Counted from the stretch's first letter, positions 33,527 to 42,237 are shown. The stretch: DNA of 64,000 nt from Oxalobacteraceae bacterium AB_14 (GCA_000381565.1 KB906725.1:1121785-1185784), one strand, 5' to 3'. The notes: generated by a model from the letters alone, not told the origin. Made by a program: numbers and translations.

Positions 33527-34600
33527 ATGCTGCCTAAAAAATACCTCGCTGTCCTGCTTTGCCTGCCTTGTCTTGCCGGCTGGGCGAATACCGAAGAGGC
33601 CAACAAATCGGCCCGGCAATTGATACAGCGGGCGATGAAGGAGCAAGGCATTCCCGGCTTGCAGTTCGCGGTCATCAAAGACGAGCAGGTGGTGTTGTCC
33701 GAAACCTATGGCCTGGCGAATGTCGAAAACCATGTGCCGGCGACCCGCACGACGCTGTTCCCCATCAATTCCGCGACCAAGACCTTCACCGGCGTCGCCA
33801 TGATGCAGTTGGCCGAAGCCGGACTGGTCGATCTCAACGCCCCGGTCTCGCGCTACCTGGGTGAGCTGCCTGAGGCGTGGCGCGGCATCCGCATCCGCCA
33901 ACTGCTCGGCCACACGTCGGGACTGCCCGACATCGTCGACCAGACAGGCTTGATCGGAGGCGGAGGCGAGCGCGAGGCGTGGCAGGCGGTGAAGGCGCTG
34001 CCGATGGCTGCGGCCGTTGGCGCGCAATTCGCCTACAACCAGACCAACTATGGCTTGCTGGCGCAGGTCATTGCCAGACAAGCAAAAGTCCCGTACGAAC
34101 AATATCTCGCACAGCATCAGTTCGGGCCGGCGAATATGCCCTTGTCGACGTTCGGCGACAGCTACGACCTGGTGCCCAATGCGGCGACGATCTATAGCTA
34201 CTCGCCACGGGGAACCTTGGCCAAGGACGACGACCATCGCTTGTCACGTTGGATTTACGATATGCCGTACAGCCTGTGGGCGGGTGGCGGCATGCAAACC
34301 ACCGCGGATGAAGTCGCGCGCTGGCTGATCGCGCTCTCGAAGGGCAAGCTGATCAGCAAAGCCCAGCTCAGGGCGATGTGGATGCCTGAAAAACTCAACA
34401 GTGGAGCCGACGGCGACTGGGGGGCCGGATGGCCGGTATTGCAAACCGCTCCTGCGCGGCAGGTAGCGGGCATCGGCGGCGCCCGCGCGGCGTTTATTGT
34501 TTATCCGGACGAGGGTTTGGCCATCATTGTGCTGACCAATCTTGCGGGAGCGAATCCCCAGCGTTTGATTCCGCAAATAGCCAAGCTCTACAAGGATTAG
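33527..34600 (+). CDS. Secreted S12 serine hydrolase (beta-lactamase/PBP-like)
   Basis: The 357-residue protein has a signal peptide (KYLAVLLCLPCLAGWA), the S-x-x-K motif in INSATKTFTG, HTSGLPD, and a YNQTNY box in place of the usual Y-x-N. The family includes class C-like lactamases, D-aminopeptidases, esterases and PBP4-like enzymes, so substrate is uncertain. I start at ATG 33527 with GGAAG upstream. Base composition is less G+C-rich than in its neighbours, as in the adjacent PAAR remnant. Its stop codon overlaps that of the convergent immunity-like gene by four bases. Confidence 0.85.
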   Translation: MLPKKYLAVLLCLPCLAGWANTEEANKSARQLIQRAMKEQGIPGLQFAVIKDEQVVLSETYGLANVENHVPATRTTLFPINSATKTFTGVAMMQLAEAGLVDLNAPVSRYLGELPEAWRGIRIRQLLGHTSGLPDIVDQTGLIGGGGEREAWQAVKALPMAAAVGAQFAYNQTNYGLLAQVIARQAKVPYEQYLAQHQFGPANMPLSTFGDSYDLVPNAATIYSYSPRGTLAKDDDHRLSRWIYDMPYSLWAGGGMQTTADEVARWLIALSKGKLISKAQLRAMWMPEKLNSGADGDWGAGWPVLQTAPARQVAGIGGARAAFIVYPDEGLAIIVLTNLAGANPQRLIPQIAKLYKD

Positions 34601-34944
34601 TTCGGACACGCGTCGGACCAGTCGACAACCTTCATGTCCGTGATTTTCTCGCCAATGTTGTAGACGGTGAGGCAGGCTTCGCCGCGCTTGTAGCGCATGA
34701 CGCAGTTGGAATAATCGATGCTGCACGAGTCGAACTCCTTGATATTTTTTTGGGCGAGTTCGTGCTCCACCCCTATGGGAACGTAGTCATCGTGGGCATG
34801 GACATTGATCGGTCTCCATTTCTCCTTCAGCAGCAATTTGCGCGCTGCGGAAAATGCCATGTCTTTTTGCAGAACGGCTGGGGCGGCATATGCGACCAAT
34901 GGAAGCGCAGCAAGTAGGATGGCGAGACGTGAATTGGCGATCAT
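34597..34944 (-). CDS. Orphan periplasmic immunity-like protein
   Basis: The 115-residue protein has a signal peptide (ILLAALPLVAYAAPAV) and four Cys in the mature part (SCSI, NCVM, EACL, DACPN), probably disulfide-bonded in the periplasm. It is a paralogue of the partial protein at 1-191. The start ATG overlaps a TGA that belongs to a lysozyme remnant, exactly as at 188-191. Protection against the lysozyme type encoded at 188-790 is the inferred role. Its cognate effector is gone, so it would be an orphan that may still give resistance to sister cells. Confidence 0.75.
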   Translation of the reverse strand: MIANSRLAILLAALPLVAYAAPAVLQKDMAFSAARKLLLKEKWRPINVHAHDDYVPIGVEHELAQKNIKEFDSCSIDYSNCVMRYKRGEACLTVYNIGEKITDMKVVDWSDACPN

Positions 34945-35021
34945 TTGACTGTGCCTCCAAAGCGCTTATAGTTTGACTCGAATGACTCATAGGATATTGA
35001 ATGTTGCTTTGGATAAAATCC
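34941..35021 (-). pseudogene. Last 27 codons of deleted lysozyme effector
   Basis: On the minus strand, in a different frame from the PAAR gene, 34941-35021 reads GFYPKQHSISYESF followed by ESNYKRFGGTVK and a stop. This matches the end of the lysozyme at 188-790 (NHYPPQRYVSYEHF, VQAYKSFGGTVK). The first half overlaps the end of the PAAR gene, marking a deletion that joined PAAR codon 78 or so to the final 26 codons of the effector. Everything catalytic is lost. Confidence 0.85.
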
Positions 35022-35259
35022 GGCTGGGGCAGCCGCAGATGCATAGATCGTCTTCCAACGCGACATTCTTGCCATTCCAAGTCTCTGGAATTCGAGGGCC
35101 GATGCATTTAATTTTTCCCTGTGACTTGCATGCAGGGCAAAAGATCACATCGTCTTCCAGCGCTATCTGGACGCCGTTAATGCTGCCGTTGCTGCTGGCG
35201 GAAATGACCTTTCCGCCTGCCGAGGTCGATGCCCCGAGCGTGATCGTGTGGCGTTTCAT
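34987..35259 (-). CDS. Truncated PAAR-domain protein
   Basis: This 90-residue protein is nearly the same as residues 1-78 of the PAAR protein at 800-1315, with the same MKRHTITLGAS start, CPACKSQGKI and CICGC. It then ends in an unrelated ILSKATFNIL tail. The tail comes from reading out of frame into the lysozyme remnant, so it is a product of the deletion and not a designed domain. The PAAR fold itself appears whole and might still cap a VgrG spike. It has lost the C-terminal extension presumed to hold the cargo. Confidence 0.85.
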   Translation of the reverse strand: MKRHTITLGASTSAGGKVISASSNGSINGVQIALEDDVIFCPACKSQGKIKCIGPRIPETWNGKNVALEDDLCICGCPSRILSKATFNIL

Positions 35260-35301
35260 CTTGGTTTCCGTGACAGGGGAGGGAGTAAGACAGTCCGGAA
35301 A

Positions 35302-35345
35302 TTATTGATCGCTGGAATAATTTGGAATTGTGGAAGCGCAAGAAT
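35302..35345 (-). promoter_or_regulatory. Second copy of PAAR upstream box
   Basis: This stretch matches 1376-1424 in most positions (ATTATTGATCG, GAATAA, GGAAG, CAAGAA), again about 45-85 bp upstream of the PAAR start. The shared sequence is not coding and probably holds the promoter. Confidence 0.45.
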
Positions 35346-35399
35346 ATAGTCTGGCGGCTCGGTTCAGAATCGGATCGCAGATCGGTGGCAATTGCCCTA

Positions 35400-36269
35400 T
35401 CAACCTATTGGAATGGCGTAGCGCATCTGCGAGCGCTCGGACAGCGGATCGAAGCTGGCGTCGTAGATTTCCAGGTCGGGGCCGCCGCTATGGCGGTACT
35501 CGGATTGGCAGAGCCAGTTCGAGTAAATGAAATCGACAGTACGGTCGACCAGCTTGCCCAGGCCGCAGTGCAGGAACGTCGCATACTGCGCAGCCGGGAT
35601 CGCTATCCGCTGCATGCCTGCAGGCAGCGAGTCCGCCTGCCGCACTTCGATGGCGGCGTAGTACTCCAGTTCGTCGGAGTCGCCCGACACCGGCAACACC
35701 ACGCCGTCGCAGCAGCCCCGCACGGTATGCTCCACCTCGCCTAGGCGCGCGATGAAGCTTTCCCACAGGCGGGGCAGCTGCTGACCCAAGTTGTTCTTGT
35801 CCGAGTCGCTGCCGTAAAAGCGCGTGTGCATACCAACCAGCAGCATCGCCGTCCGCGCGCCCAGCTCCGGAACGGGCACCATGTTTTGGTGCAGATGGCG
35901 CAGGTAGTCGGCGTCCATCTTCAGCTTGCGCACGATAAGATTGCGCCGTCCACGCCGGCGGAATTCACTGGGCGTCTGCGCGTAGCGTTCCTTGAATGCC
36001 CGCGTGAACGCTTCATGGCTCTGGTAGCCAGCCAGGAGGGCGATATCGAGTATGCCCAAGCGCGTTTCCAGCAATTTCTCCAGCGCGCACGCGAGGCGGC
36101 GCGCGCGGATATAGTCCTTGAGCGTTTCCCTGGTCAGGGCCTTGAAAATGCGCTGGTAGTGCCACAGGCTCAAGCCTGCCTCCCGCGCCACGTTCGCCAG
36201 CGGGATGTCTTCCTCCAGATAGGTTTCGATAAAGTCGACGCCTTGCTGGATCTGGTTCAAGTAGTTCAC
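35400..36269 (-). CDS. AraC-family regulator with GyrI-like domain
   Basis: The 289-residue protein has its DNA-binding part first: residues about 5-105 hold two helix-turn-helix units (IPLANVAREAGLSLWHYQRIF, LDIALLAGYQSHEAFTRAF). The C-terminal half (about 120-289) resembles the GyrI-like effector-binding domain of the Rob/SoxS-related group (VVLPVSGDSDELEYYAAIEV, PAAQYATFLHCG). Such proteins sense small molecules and often control drug or stress responses. The start is a GTG at 36269 with GGAGCG upstream. It lies 18 bp downstream of a broken SnoaL-like gene on the same strand. Confidence 0.88.
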   Translation of the reverse strand: MNYLNQIQQGVDFIETYLEEDIPLANVAREAGLSLWHYQRIFKALTRETLKDYIRARRLACALEKLLETRLGILDIALLAGYQSHEAFTRAFKERYAQTPSEFRRRGRRNLIVRKLKMDADYLRHLHQNMVPVPELGARTAMLLVGMHTRFYGSDSDKNNLGQQLPRLWESFIARLGEVEHTVRGCCDGVVLPVSGDSDELEYYAAIEVRQADSLPAGMQRIAIPAAQYATFLHCGLGKLVDRTVDFIYSNWLCQSEYRHSGGPDLEIYDASFDPLSERSQMRYAIPIG

Positions 36270-36287
36270 TGGCGCTCCATGGTCGCT

Positions 36288-36637
36288 TCAGGTGTCGAAG
36301 AAGCCCGTCACTGTCACCAGCCGGCCCGCGTCATTGTAATGGCCTACGCCGTCGCCGATGACCTGGCCTTGCGCATCCTGCATATCCCACTGCGCGACAC
36401 TCTCTGCCCGTTGTGGTAGCGGAAACGGCGCGTGACGAAATGGCCGCCGGGGACCTGCCGGTGGAAATCCGCCATGTAGGCCAGCAGTTCGTCCCAGCCG
36501 CTGGTTTTGGCCAGCGGGTCCTGATAAGCGCATTCACGCGCCAGGCTGGCGCCGATCAGGGCGCGCTGGTCGTCGATACTTTCCGCCTTCCAGGCCGAGG
36601 TGTAGGTTTCCCAAATGTGTTGATGATCGACTTGCAT
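36288..36637 (-). pseudogene. SnoaL-like protein gene with frameshift
   Basis: From ATG 36637 the frame reads MQVDHQHIWETYTSAW, then a SnoaL/NTF2-like core (LARECAYQDPLA, FRYHNGQ). Near 36401-36409 it leaves frame. The other register continues the fold with ESVAQWDMQDAQGQVIG and GVGHYNDAGRLVTVTGFFD to a stop at 36288. Removing one base around the Gln-Arg codons would join them. SnoaL-like proteins are small cyclases, isomerases or binding proteins. A true loss of function and a sequence error are both possible. Confidence 0.8.
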
Positions 36638-36732
36638 GATGGCTTCCCGGTTGATAGGCAACGCAGGCATGATGCGGCAAGGCGGCGTTTCGGTTTTGAT
36701 ATTTTGTGCTGTGGACCCGGCTGAACTGCATC

Positions 36733-37155
36733 CTATTCCCCAACCCGCGCATAGCTGATGACGTGGTGCGCCAACAGTTGCCCCTCGACGTTGGTGCATT
36801 CGGCCGTGCCGTAGGCCGTCCGCTTGCCAAGCTTTAATATCCGCGCCACACACAGCACGTCCTCCTGCCGCGCACTACGCAGGAATGCCGTCTTCATGTC
36901 GGTCGTGACCCATTGTTCTTGCGTACCGCGCACGGCCATGATGGCCAGCCACATGGCAACGTCGGCGGCACCCATGATGGTCATGCCGCTGACGATGCCG
37001 CCCGGCCGCTCCAGGCTTGTGCTGAAGGGAACGATGAGCGTGCATAGTCCCTCTTCGCGGGAGCGCACGGAAAACCCATACGGCTCCAGGAAGGCCGACT
37101 GCGCCAGGACAGCGTTCAGCTGATCGACCGACATGAGCGGCGACGCCGCTTTCAT
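36733..37155 (-). CDS. PaaI-type hotdog thioesterase
   Basis: The 140-residue protein has the hotdog fold pattern. GGIVSGMTIMGAADVAMWLAIM is the long central helix of the PaaI/YdiI group, and TTDMKTAFLRSA is the following strand. It should hydrolyse acyl-CoA thioesters. The ATG at 37155 overlaps the stop of the VOC gene upstream by four bases (ATGA), so the two are coupled. The upstream in-frame extension copies the end of the VOC gene and is rejected. Substrate is unknown. Confidence 0.85.
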   Translation of the reverse strand: MKAASPLMSVDQLNAVLAQSAFLEPYGFSVRSREEGLCTLIVPFSTSLERPGGIVSGMTIMGAADVAMWLAIMAVRGTQEQWVTTDMKTAFLRSARQEDVLCVARILKLGKRTAYGTAECTNVEGQLLAHHVISYARVGE

Positions 37156-37523
37156 GATGCCGCCTCGTGACCGACTTCGACGGTGATGCCGCCCGGCGCA
37201 CGACAATAAAATCGGCGCGCGCCGCGCGTCAATTCGATGTCGCTGATGTCGAAGCCGCCTGCGCTCAGTTCGGCATGCTTGCTGTCAACGGCCTGTTCCT
37301 CTGCCACCAGGAATCCGATGTGGAACATTTGCGGATAGGCGTGCTCGGGATCGATCTTGCCCGAGTGGCGCATCAGGACCAGCAGCACCCCGGCCTCGCC
37401 GCGCATAATGGCCATGCCGTTGTTGCCACGGGATTCGGACAAGCTGAAGTTGAAGTGCGCCGTAAAAAACGCCGATGCGGCCGCGACGTCGGTAACGGAG
37501 AGGTGCAGGTGATTGAGTTGCAT
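37152..37523 (-). CDS. VOC (glyoxalase/dioxygenase) family protein
   Basis: The 123-residue protein has paired beta-alpha-beta-beta-beta units: QLNHLHLSVTDVAAASAFF at the start and HIGFLVAEEQ in the second half, ending with PGGITVEVG. His and Glu at the usual metal positions (NHLHL, MFHIGF, VEVGHE) are present. VOC proteins include glyoxalases, extradiol dioxygenases and drug-binding proteins; this one is too generic to assign. It is translationally coupled to the thioesterase gene downstream. Confidence 0.85.
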   Translation of the reverse strand: MQLNHLHLSVTDVAAASAFFTAHFNFSLSESRGNNGMAIMRGEAGVLLVLMRHSGKIDPEHAYPQMFHIGFLVAEEQAVDSKHAELSAGGFDISDIELTRGARRFYCRAPGGITVEVGHEAAS

Positions 37524-37547
37524 GAATGAGCTCCTGGAAATGGGGCA

Positions 37548-38534
37548 CTAGCGTGCCGGGATCGTCGTCGCGGCGCGCGCGGCGTCCAGCCACGGCAGCA
37601 AGGACACGCGCCAGATATTCTGGTTGCCATTGTCCCAGCGTTCAATCCGCGCCAGGTCCGCTTCCGCTTGTGCGCGTGTGCGCGGGAATCGGATGGGTTC
37701 GCTCCGGTCGGTGCTGAAATACAGGGTTTGGCGATCGGGACCCAGGCGCGCCTCGTTGGTGTCGGTCGCGCCGCTGCCGTTGACGGCCTGGCCCAAATCG
37801 ATGGGCGCGCCCCAGCCCTCGCCATGCCGGAATGCGATCAACAAACGCTCATGCGCGTTCGGGCCCGGCAGCATCGAGCCGAACACAATGAACGACTCGT
37901 CCGGCGCGACGGCAGGGTCGACATCCTGGGTCCGTGGGTCGCCGAAGAATTGTGCCACCGGCATCTGGTACTGGCCGTCGCGATATTGGGAACGCCACAG
38001 GCGAAACGGCGCTTCGGCGCTGGCGCGTTCGATGAAGTACAGGCTGCCGTCGCCGGCGACGCTGGGCGCCCAGGTGCTATTGCCGCGATTGACGGTGGCG
38101 GGCAGGTGCACCGGCGCGCTCCAGCCGTCGGCTTCGCGATTCACGCGCCACAGGTTGCCGGCCGGCCCCGTCAGCTCGCCCGGCTTGAACGGCCGGTTCG
38201 AGACGAAGACCAGGAAGGAGCCGTCCGGCGCCATGCTCGGTTGCTGATCGGCCCATTGCCCTGAGAAGGCGGCGATGCGGGGCGCGCTCCAGGTGTCGCC
38301 GTCGCGCTGTGCGCTCAGGATCGTACTGTTGCGGGAAAAGTAGACGGTGTTGCCGTCGCTCGAGAACGTGGGGTCGGCGTCGTTGGCCGGCCCGGAAATG
38401 ACGCCCGGCGCGAAGATGGCGGGCGCAGCGGGCGGTTGCGCTCGGTCCGCCGCGCATGCCAGCTGTGTCAGGATCAGCCCTGCGCCGAGCACGCCAGTCC
38501 GGACGCATAATTCGATGCACTGCATTGCCTTCAT
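37548..38534 (-). CDS. Secreted PD40/TolB-like propeller protein
   Basis: The 328-residue protein has a signal peptide ending in LACAAD. Repeated blades follow, with DADPTFSSDGNTVYFSRN, QQPSMAPDGSFLVFVSNR, WAPSVAGDGSLYFIER, DVDPAVAPDESFIVFGS and NEARLGPDRQTLYFSTD. These PD40-type units build a beta-propeller like that of TolB. No enzymatic residues can be picked out. It is the first gene of a likely minus-strand unit with the VOC and thioesterase genes (24 bp apart). Confidence 0.85.
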   Translation of the reverse strand: MKAMQCIELCVRTGVLGAGLILTQLACAADRAQPPAAPAIFAPGVISGPANDADPTFSSDGNTVYFSRNSTILSAQRDGDTWSAPRIAAFSGQWADQQPSMAPDGSFLVFVSNRPFKPGELTGPAGNLWRVNREADGWSAPVHLPATVNRGNSTWAPSVAGDGSLYFIERASAEAPFRLWRSQYRDGQYQMPVAQFFGDPRTQDVDPAVAPDESFIVFGSMLPGPNAHERLLIAFRHGEGWGAPIDLGQAVNGSGATDTNEARLGPDRQTLYFSTDRSEPIRFPRTRAQAEADLARIERWDNGNQNIWRVSLLPWLDAARAATTIPAR

Positions 38535-38649
38535 AGCGATGTCACTCCTCTTCGATCAGGTCGGAAAACAGCTTAATCGGGCGCGCCCGCACAGGCGATG
38601 GAAAAGCGACGAATGACGTTACCGTGCGACGAACAGCGCGTGGCTTAGT

Positions 38650-39387
38650 TCAAGAGGGAAGCGCCAGCCCGAGCCGCGCCTTGACGTCGGCGAGGTAGCT
38701 GCGGCCGACGCGCGCCGGGCGTCCGTTGCGGTCGACAATTTCCCAGGCGCCGGCCCCAAGGTGCCTGACTTGCCCGACACAGTCCGCGCGCATGATGGTC
38801 GAGCGATGCACCCGCACGAACAGCGCCGGGTCGAGCCTGGCGGCGACGGCGGACAGCGCCGCGCGCAGCAAATAGCTGCGGCTCTCGACCGTGAGGCGGA
38901 CATAGTCGCGCTCGGCGTCGATGCGCTGCACCGTCGCCACCGGGATGCGCACGATGCTGCCCGCGTGGGGCGCCCAGAAGTCTTCGATCGCCGCTTCGGC
39001 GCCGCTGGTGGCCTGGCGCGCCGACAGGATCTGGCCCACCCGCTCAAGCGCCCGTTCGAAGCGCAGCGCTTCCACCGGTTTGAGCAGGTAATCGACCACG
39101 CAGAGGTCGAACGCTTCGGTGGCGTAATGATCGAACGCGGTGACCAGCACCACCAGCGGCGCGCGCTGCCAATCCTTGATCGCTGCGGCAAGCTCAAGAC
39201 CGCTCATGCCGGGCATGCCGATGTCGAGAAAGACGACGTCGGGCCGGTGCGACGCCAGCGCTTGCAGGCCCGACGCGCCGTCGCCGGCATGGCCAAGCAC
39301 GCGTACGCATCCGGCGCGCTCGCACAGCCGGCGCAGGGCGTCGATCGCCAGCGGCTCGTCGTCGATGATGATGGCGCGGATCTCCAT
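38650..39387 (-). CDS. LytTR-type response regulator
   Basis: The 245-residue protein has an N-terminal receiver domain (IIIDDEPLAIDALRRL, phospho-acceptor Asp in VVFLDIGMPGMSG, LVTAFDHYATEAFD). A LytTR DNA-binding domain follows from about residue 140 (VATVQRIDAERDYVRL, FVRVHRSTIM). It starts 5 bp after the stop of a LytS/YehU-type sensor kinase gene and is its obvious partner. Such systems bind direct repeats upstream of a small set of targets, often membrane proteins; no target is evident here. Confidence 0.93.
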   Translation of the reverse strand: MEIRAIIIDDEPLAIDALRRLCERAGCVRVLGHAGDGASGLQALASHRPDVVFLDIGMPGMSGLELAAAIKDWQRAPLVVLVTAFDHYATEAFDLCVVDYLLKPVEALRFERALERVGQILSARQATSGAEAAIEDFWAPHAGSIVRIPVATVQRIDAERDYVRLTVESRSYLLRAALSAVAARLDPALFVRVHRSTIMRADCVGQVRHLGAGAWEIVDRNGRPARVGRSYLADVKARLGLALPS

Positions 39388-39392
39388 CGACG

Positions 39393-40565
39393 CTAGCGCC
39401 TCACCAGGGGCAGCGACAGCGCTACCCGAAAACCACGCGCAGCGATCGGCCCGGCGGCACAGGTTGCCGTTGCGCCGAAATGCAAGGCGAGGCGTGCGGC
39501 GACGTTGCGCAGTCCAATGCCCAGGCCGCTGGACGCCTGGCCGTGGGGCGCGGGCAGCGCGTCGTCTTCGATCACAATCTGGAGCCGGCCGTCGGGCAAG
39601 TCGATGGCCTGGATCCGTATCGTCACCGCGTCGGTCGAACGGCCCAGCCCATGCTTGATCGCATTTTCGACCAGGGGCTGCAGCAACAGGCTGGGTATCA
39701 GGGCGACAGCGGCGGCCTCGGTGACCTCAAGCTTCACTGTCAGCCGGTGCAGGAAGCGCCGCCGCTCAAGCTCGAGATAGCTCATCTGCATGTCGATCTC
39801 GTCCCCGAGCACGGCGTCGGCGAGCGGGTCGGCCCCCAGGCTGTAGCGCATGAAACGGCCGATTTGCGCGATCAGCGCTTCGGCCTCGCGCAGATCGCCG
39901 CGGCTGACCAGGGCCATCAGCGAATTGAGGACGTTGAACAGGAAGTGGGGGTTGATCTGGTAGCGCAGGGCCCGGATTTCGGCCAGGCGGGCCGCGTCGC
40001 GGTGCGCGCTGGCGCGCCGGTCCGCGACCCTGGTCGCCTGCGCCGACGCCAGTGACAGGCACAGCATTCCCCAGGCGATGAACACAAAGGTCCAGCTGAT
40101 CAACAGGTCTGAGATGGCGACCATGATTTGCCGGCGAAAGCAGGGGAACTCGGTGTCGCAACTGGCCCCCGGGATGGGCGCGAACACATAGAAGACCAAC
40201 ACGCTGGCCGTGGCAAAAATGATGCCGGCTGGCAAGCTCATGGTGGCGGTCAGCAGGATCTTCTTGCGCAGCGAAGACAGCGTGGCCCGGTCGAGCACGC
40301 GATACATCAGCCACGACAGCGCAATGCCAACGATCGCCACGATGGATCTCCGGACGAAGGATTCGAATTGATAGTCGACATCGAGCAGCGCGGCCCGCAA
40401 GGTGTACATGGCGACGAACGCGCACCAGAACAGGGCGAGTGCGCCGGCGACGCTGCGTTTCTGGACGGGGTCCCCGGCTTCATGGGCTACGTCGGAGTCG
40501 ACAATGTGCTCGGGCATGGCGCGGGCGGACGATGGCTGTTCGGGTTGATCGGACCAGATCGCCAT
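39393..40565 (-). CDS. LytS/YehU-type sensor histidine kinase
   Basis: Four or so hydrophobic segments (ALALFWCAFVAMYTLRAALL and others) precede the His_kinase motif RYQINPHFLFNVLNSL and an ATPase domain (LQPLVENAIKHGL, GIGLRNVAARL). The protein would be 390 residues from ATG 40565. ATG 40517 (MPEHIVDSDV) is also possible, and neither has a clear ribosome site. The frame upstream of 40565 passes into the tRNA-Phe gene, so it is rejected. It forms an operon with the LytTR regulator. Confidence 0.88.
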   Translation of the reverse strand: MAIWSDQPEQPSSARAMPEHIVDSDVAHEAGDPVQKRSVAGALALFWCAFVAMYTLRAALLDVDYQFESFVRRSIVAIVGIALSWLMYRVLDRATLSSLRKKILLTATMSLPAGIIFATASVLVFYVFAPIPGASCDTEFPCFRRQIMVAISDLLISWTFVFIAWGMLCLSLASAQATRVADRRASAHRDAARLAEIRALRYQINPHFLFNVLNSLMALVSRGDLREAEALIAQIGRFMRYSLGADPLADAVLGDEIDMQMSYLELERRRFLHRLTVKLEVTEAAAVALIPSLLLQPLVENAIKHGLGRSTDAVTIRIQAIDLPDGRLQIVIEDDALPAPHGQASSGLGIGLRNVAARLALHFGATATCAAGPIAARGFRVALSLPLVRR

Positions 40566-40670
40566 ACCCCGGTCAACGCAGGGGTGGGGCATCTGGCTGG
40601 GACAGATCGTAGCGCCTTTTGCCGCCCGCTGCTGAGGAATATCGGCCTGCCGAACAGCAATCCGGTCCAC

Positions 40671-40702
40671 AAACAAAAACGCCAACCTGCATGGGTTGGC
40701 GT
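40671..40702 (-). terminator. Terminator of second tRNA-Phe gene
   Basis: ACGCCAACC and GGTTGGCGT form a 9-bp stem with a 6-nt loop, followed on the minus strand by a T-rich tail (TTTTTGTTT). The same hairpin recurs, degraded, at 1554-1570. Confidence 0.8.
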
Positions 40703-40720
40703 TCTGTTTGACACTGTTCT

Positions 40721-40796
40721 TGGTGGCCCGGGGCGGAATCGAACCACCGACACAAGGATTTTCAATCCTCTGCTCTACCAACTGAGCTACCAGGCC
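40721..40796 (-). tRNA. tRNA-Phe (GAA), copy 2
   Basis: Identical over its 76 nt to the copy at 2403-2478, including encoded CCA and the GAA anticodon in TGAAAAT. It sits between two two-component systems. The spacer and terminator after it are the source-like match of the broken fragment at 1552-1634. Confidence 0.97.
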
Positions 40797-40845
40797 AAGG
40801 AGCAGAATTATAGCAGGCTTGAGAGAAATTGCAAGGGCGTATTTT

Positions 40846-42237
40846 TCAGGCCGGATTTTCGCCGGCGCGCGGCGGCGGGGCGGTGAAGGTCACGCTCACC
40901 GTCAGGCCGCCGCCGCCGGCGCCGTCTTCCAGCGCGATGCGCGCGCCGTTGCGGGCCGCCGCGCGTTCGGCGATCGCCAGTCCCAGGCCGCTGCCCGCTT
41001 GCTCCTGGCCTGGAATCCGGTAGAAGCGTTCGAACACCCTGCCGCGCAGTCCGGGCGCGATGCCCGGCCCCTGGTCGGCGATCGCCAGCCGCGCCACGCC
41101 GTCCACGTCCGCCAGCGTGACCGCGATCCGGCCGCCGTCGGGCGAATACTTGACGGCGTTGTCGACCAGGTTGTCCAGCATGGCGACCAGGCTTTCCCGG
41201 TGCAGCGGCAGCACGCAGGGCGCCTCGGCGTCCAGTTCGATCTCCACGCCGCGCTGCATCGCCAGCGGCGCCGCATGGGCCAGGCGCTCGCGCAGCAGGT
41301 GGCGCAGCTCAATCGGGGACTCGGCGTCGCCGGCGCTGTCGCTGCGGGCGCGTTCCAGCGCAAGCAGCTGGTGCACCGTGTGCGTGGCGCGCTCCACGCC
41401 CAGGCGCAAGCCGTGGTCCGCATCCCGCAGTTGGTCCGGATGCTGGCGATGATTGAGCAGCAGGTGGGCGTTGGCGCGGATCACGGACAGCGGCGTCTTC
41501 AAGGCGTGCGCCGCGTCGGACAGGAACTCGCGGTCGCGCTCCACGCGCTCCGTCAGGCGTTGCATCAAGCCGTTGACGGAGGCGGCCAGCGGCGCCAGTT
41601 CGCGATAGCCGGACGGCGGCAGCGGTAGCAGGTCGCTGCCGGAGCGCCGTTCGATCTCCGCCACCATCGCCTGCACGGGCCGCAGGCCGCGCCGCACGAT
41701 GAGCCACGCGGGCAGCGTCAGCAAGGGCAGGCTGTAGAGCAGCGGCGTCAGATAGTAGGCCGCGCCGGAACTGGTCAGCAGCCAGTTCGTGTCGTGCATG
41801 GCGTCGCGCCGGACCACGACGCCGCTTGCCGCATCGGTGGCGGTGGCGCTCGACCAGTCCGCGCCCAGCGCCGGATCGTGCGGCGCCGGCAGTGACCGCG
41901 CGCCGGGCAGATCGCCGCCGGAACGGTAGACGCGCTGCCCGTGCAGCCACACTTGCAGCATCACGGGCTTGGACCAGTAGTTCACTTCGCGCAGCATGTC
42001 GGCGCGCAGCGCTTCCACCTGCGCGGCGACGCGCGCCACTTCGGCCGGGTCGTGCGCCACCGAGCGCAGGTTCAGCAGGATCTGGCGAGTCCAGCCGCGG
42101 TTCTCGGCCGCCGTGTGGCGCGCCTGCAGCACTGTGTTCTCGTAGATAGCCATGGCCACGACGGCCAGCCAGACCAGGATCACCACGGCGAGGAAGCCGC
42201 CCAGCAGGCGGCGGAACAGCGAGCGCTGCGCCGTCAT
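40846..42237 (-). CDS. QseC/PmrB-like sensor histidine kinase
   Basis: The 463-residue protein has a first membrane segment (GGFLAVVILVWLAVVAMAI), a periplasmic sensor of about 130 residues, and a second segment (YLTPLLYSLPLLTLPAWLIV). A HAMP-like linker follows, then the H-box DAAHALKTPLSVI, the N-box LDNLVDNAVKYS, and the G-boxes DQGPGIAP and GSGLGLAI. ATG 42237 overlaps the response regulator stop by four bases. The pair resembles QseBC and similar systems that respond to cations, peptides or quinone signals; the ligand is unknown. Confidence 0.92.
   Translation of the reverse strand: MTAQRSLFRRLLGGFLAVVILVWLAVVAMAIYENTVLQARHTAAENRGWTRQILLNLRSVAHDPAEVARVAAQVEALRADMLREVNYWSKPVMLQVWLHGQRVYRSGGDLPGARSLPAPHDPALGADWSSATATDAASGVVVRRDAMHDTNWLLTSSGAAYYLTPLLYSLPLLTLPAWLIVRRGLRPVQAMVAEIERRSGSDLLPLPPSGYRELAPLAASVNGLMQRLTERVERDREFLSDAAHALKTPLSVIRANAHLLLNHRQHPDQLRDADHGLRLGVERATHTVHQLLALERARSDSAGDAESPIELRHLLRERLAHAAPLAMQRGVEIELDAEAPCVLPLHRESLVAMLDNLVDNAVKYSPDGGRIAVTLADVDGVARLAIADQGPGIAPGLRGRVFERFYRIPGQEQAGSGLGLAIAERAAARNGARIALEDGAGGGGLTVSVTFTAPPPRAGENPA

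Noticed and set aside
40566..40781. N-terminal extension of the LytS-type kinase
   Set aside because: It would translate the tRNA-Phe gene and its terminator.
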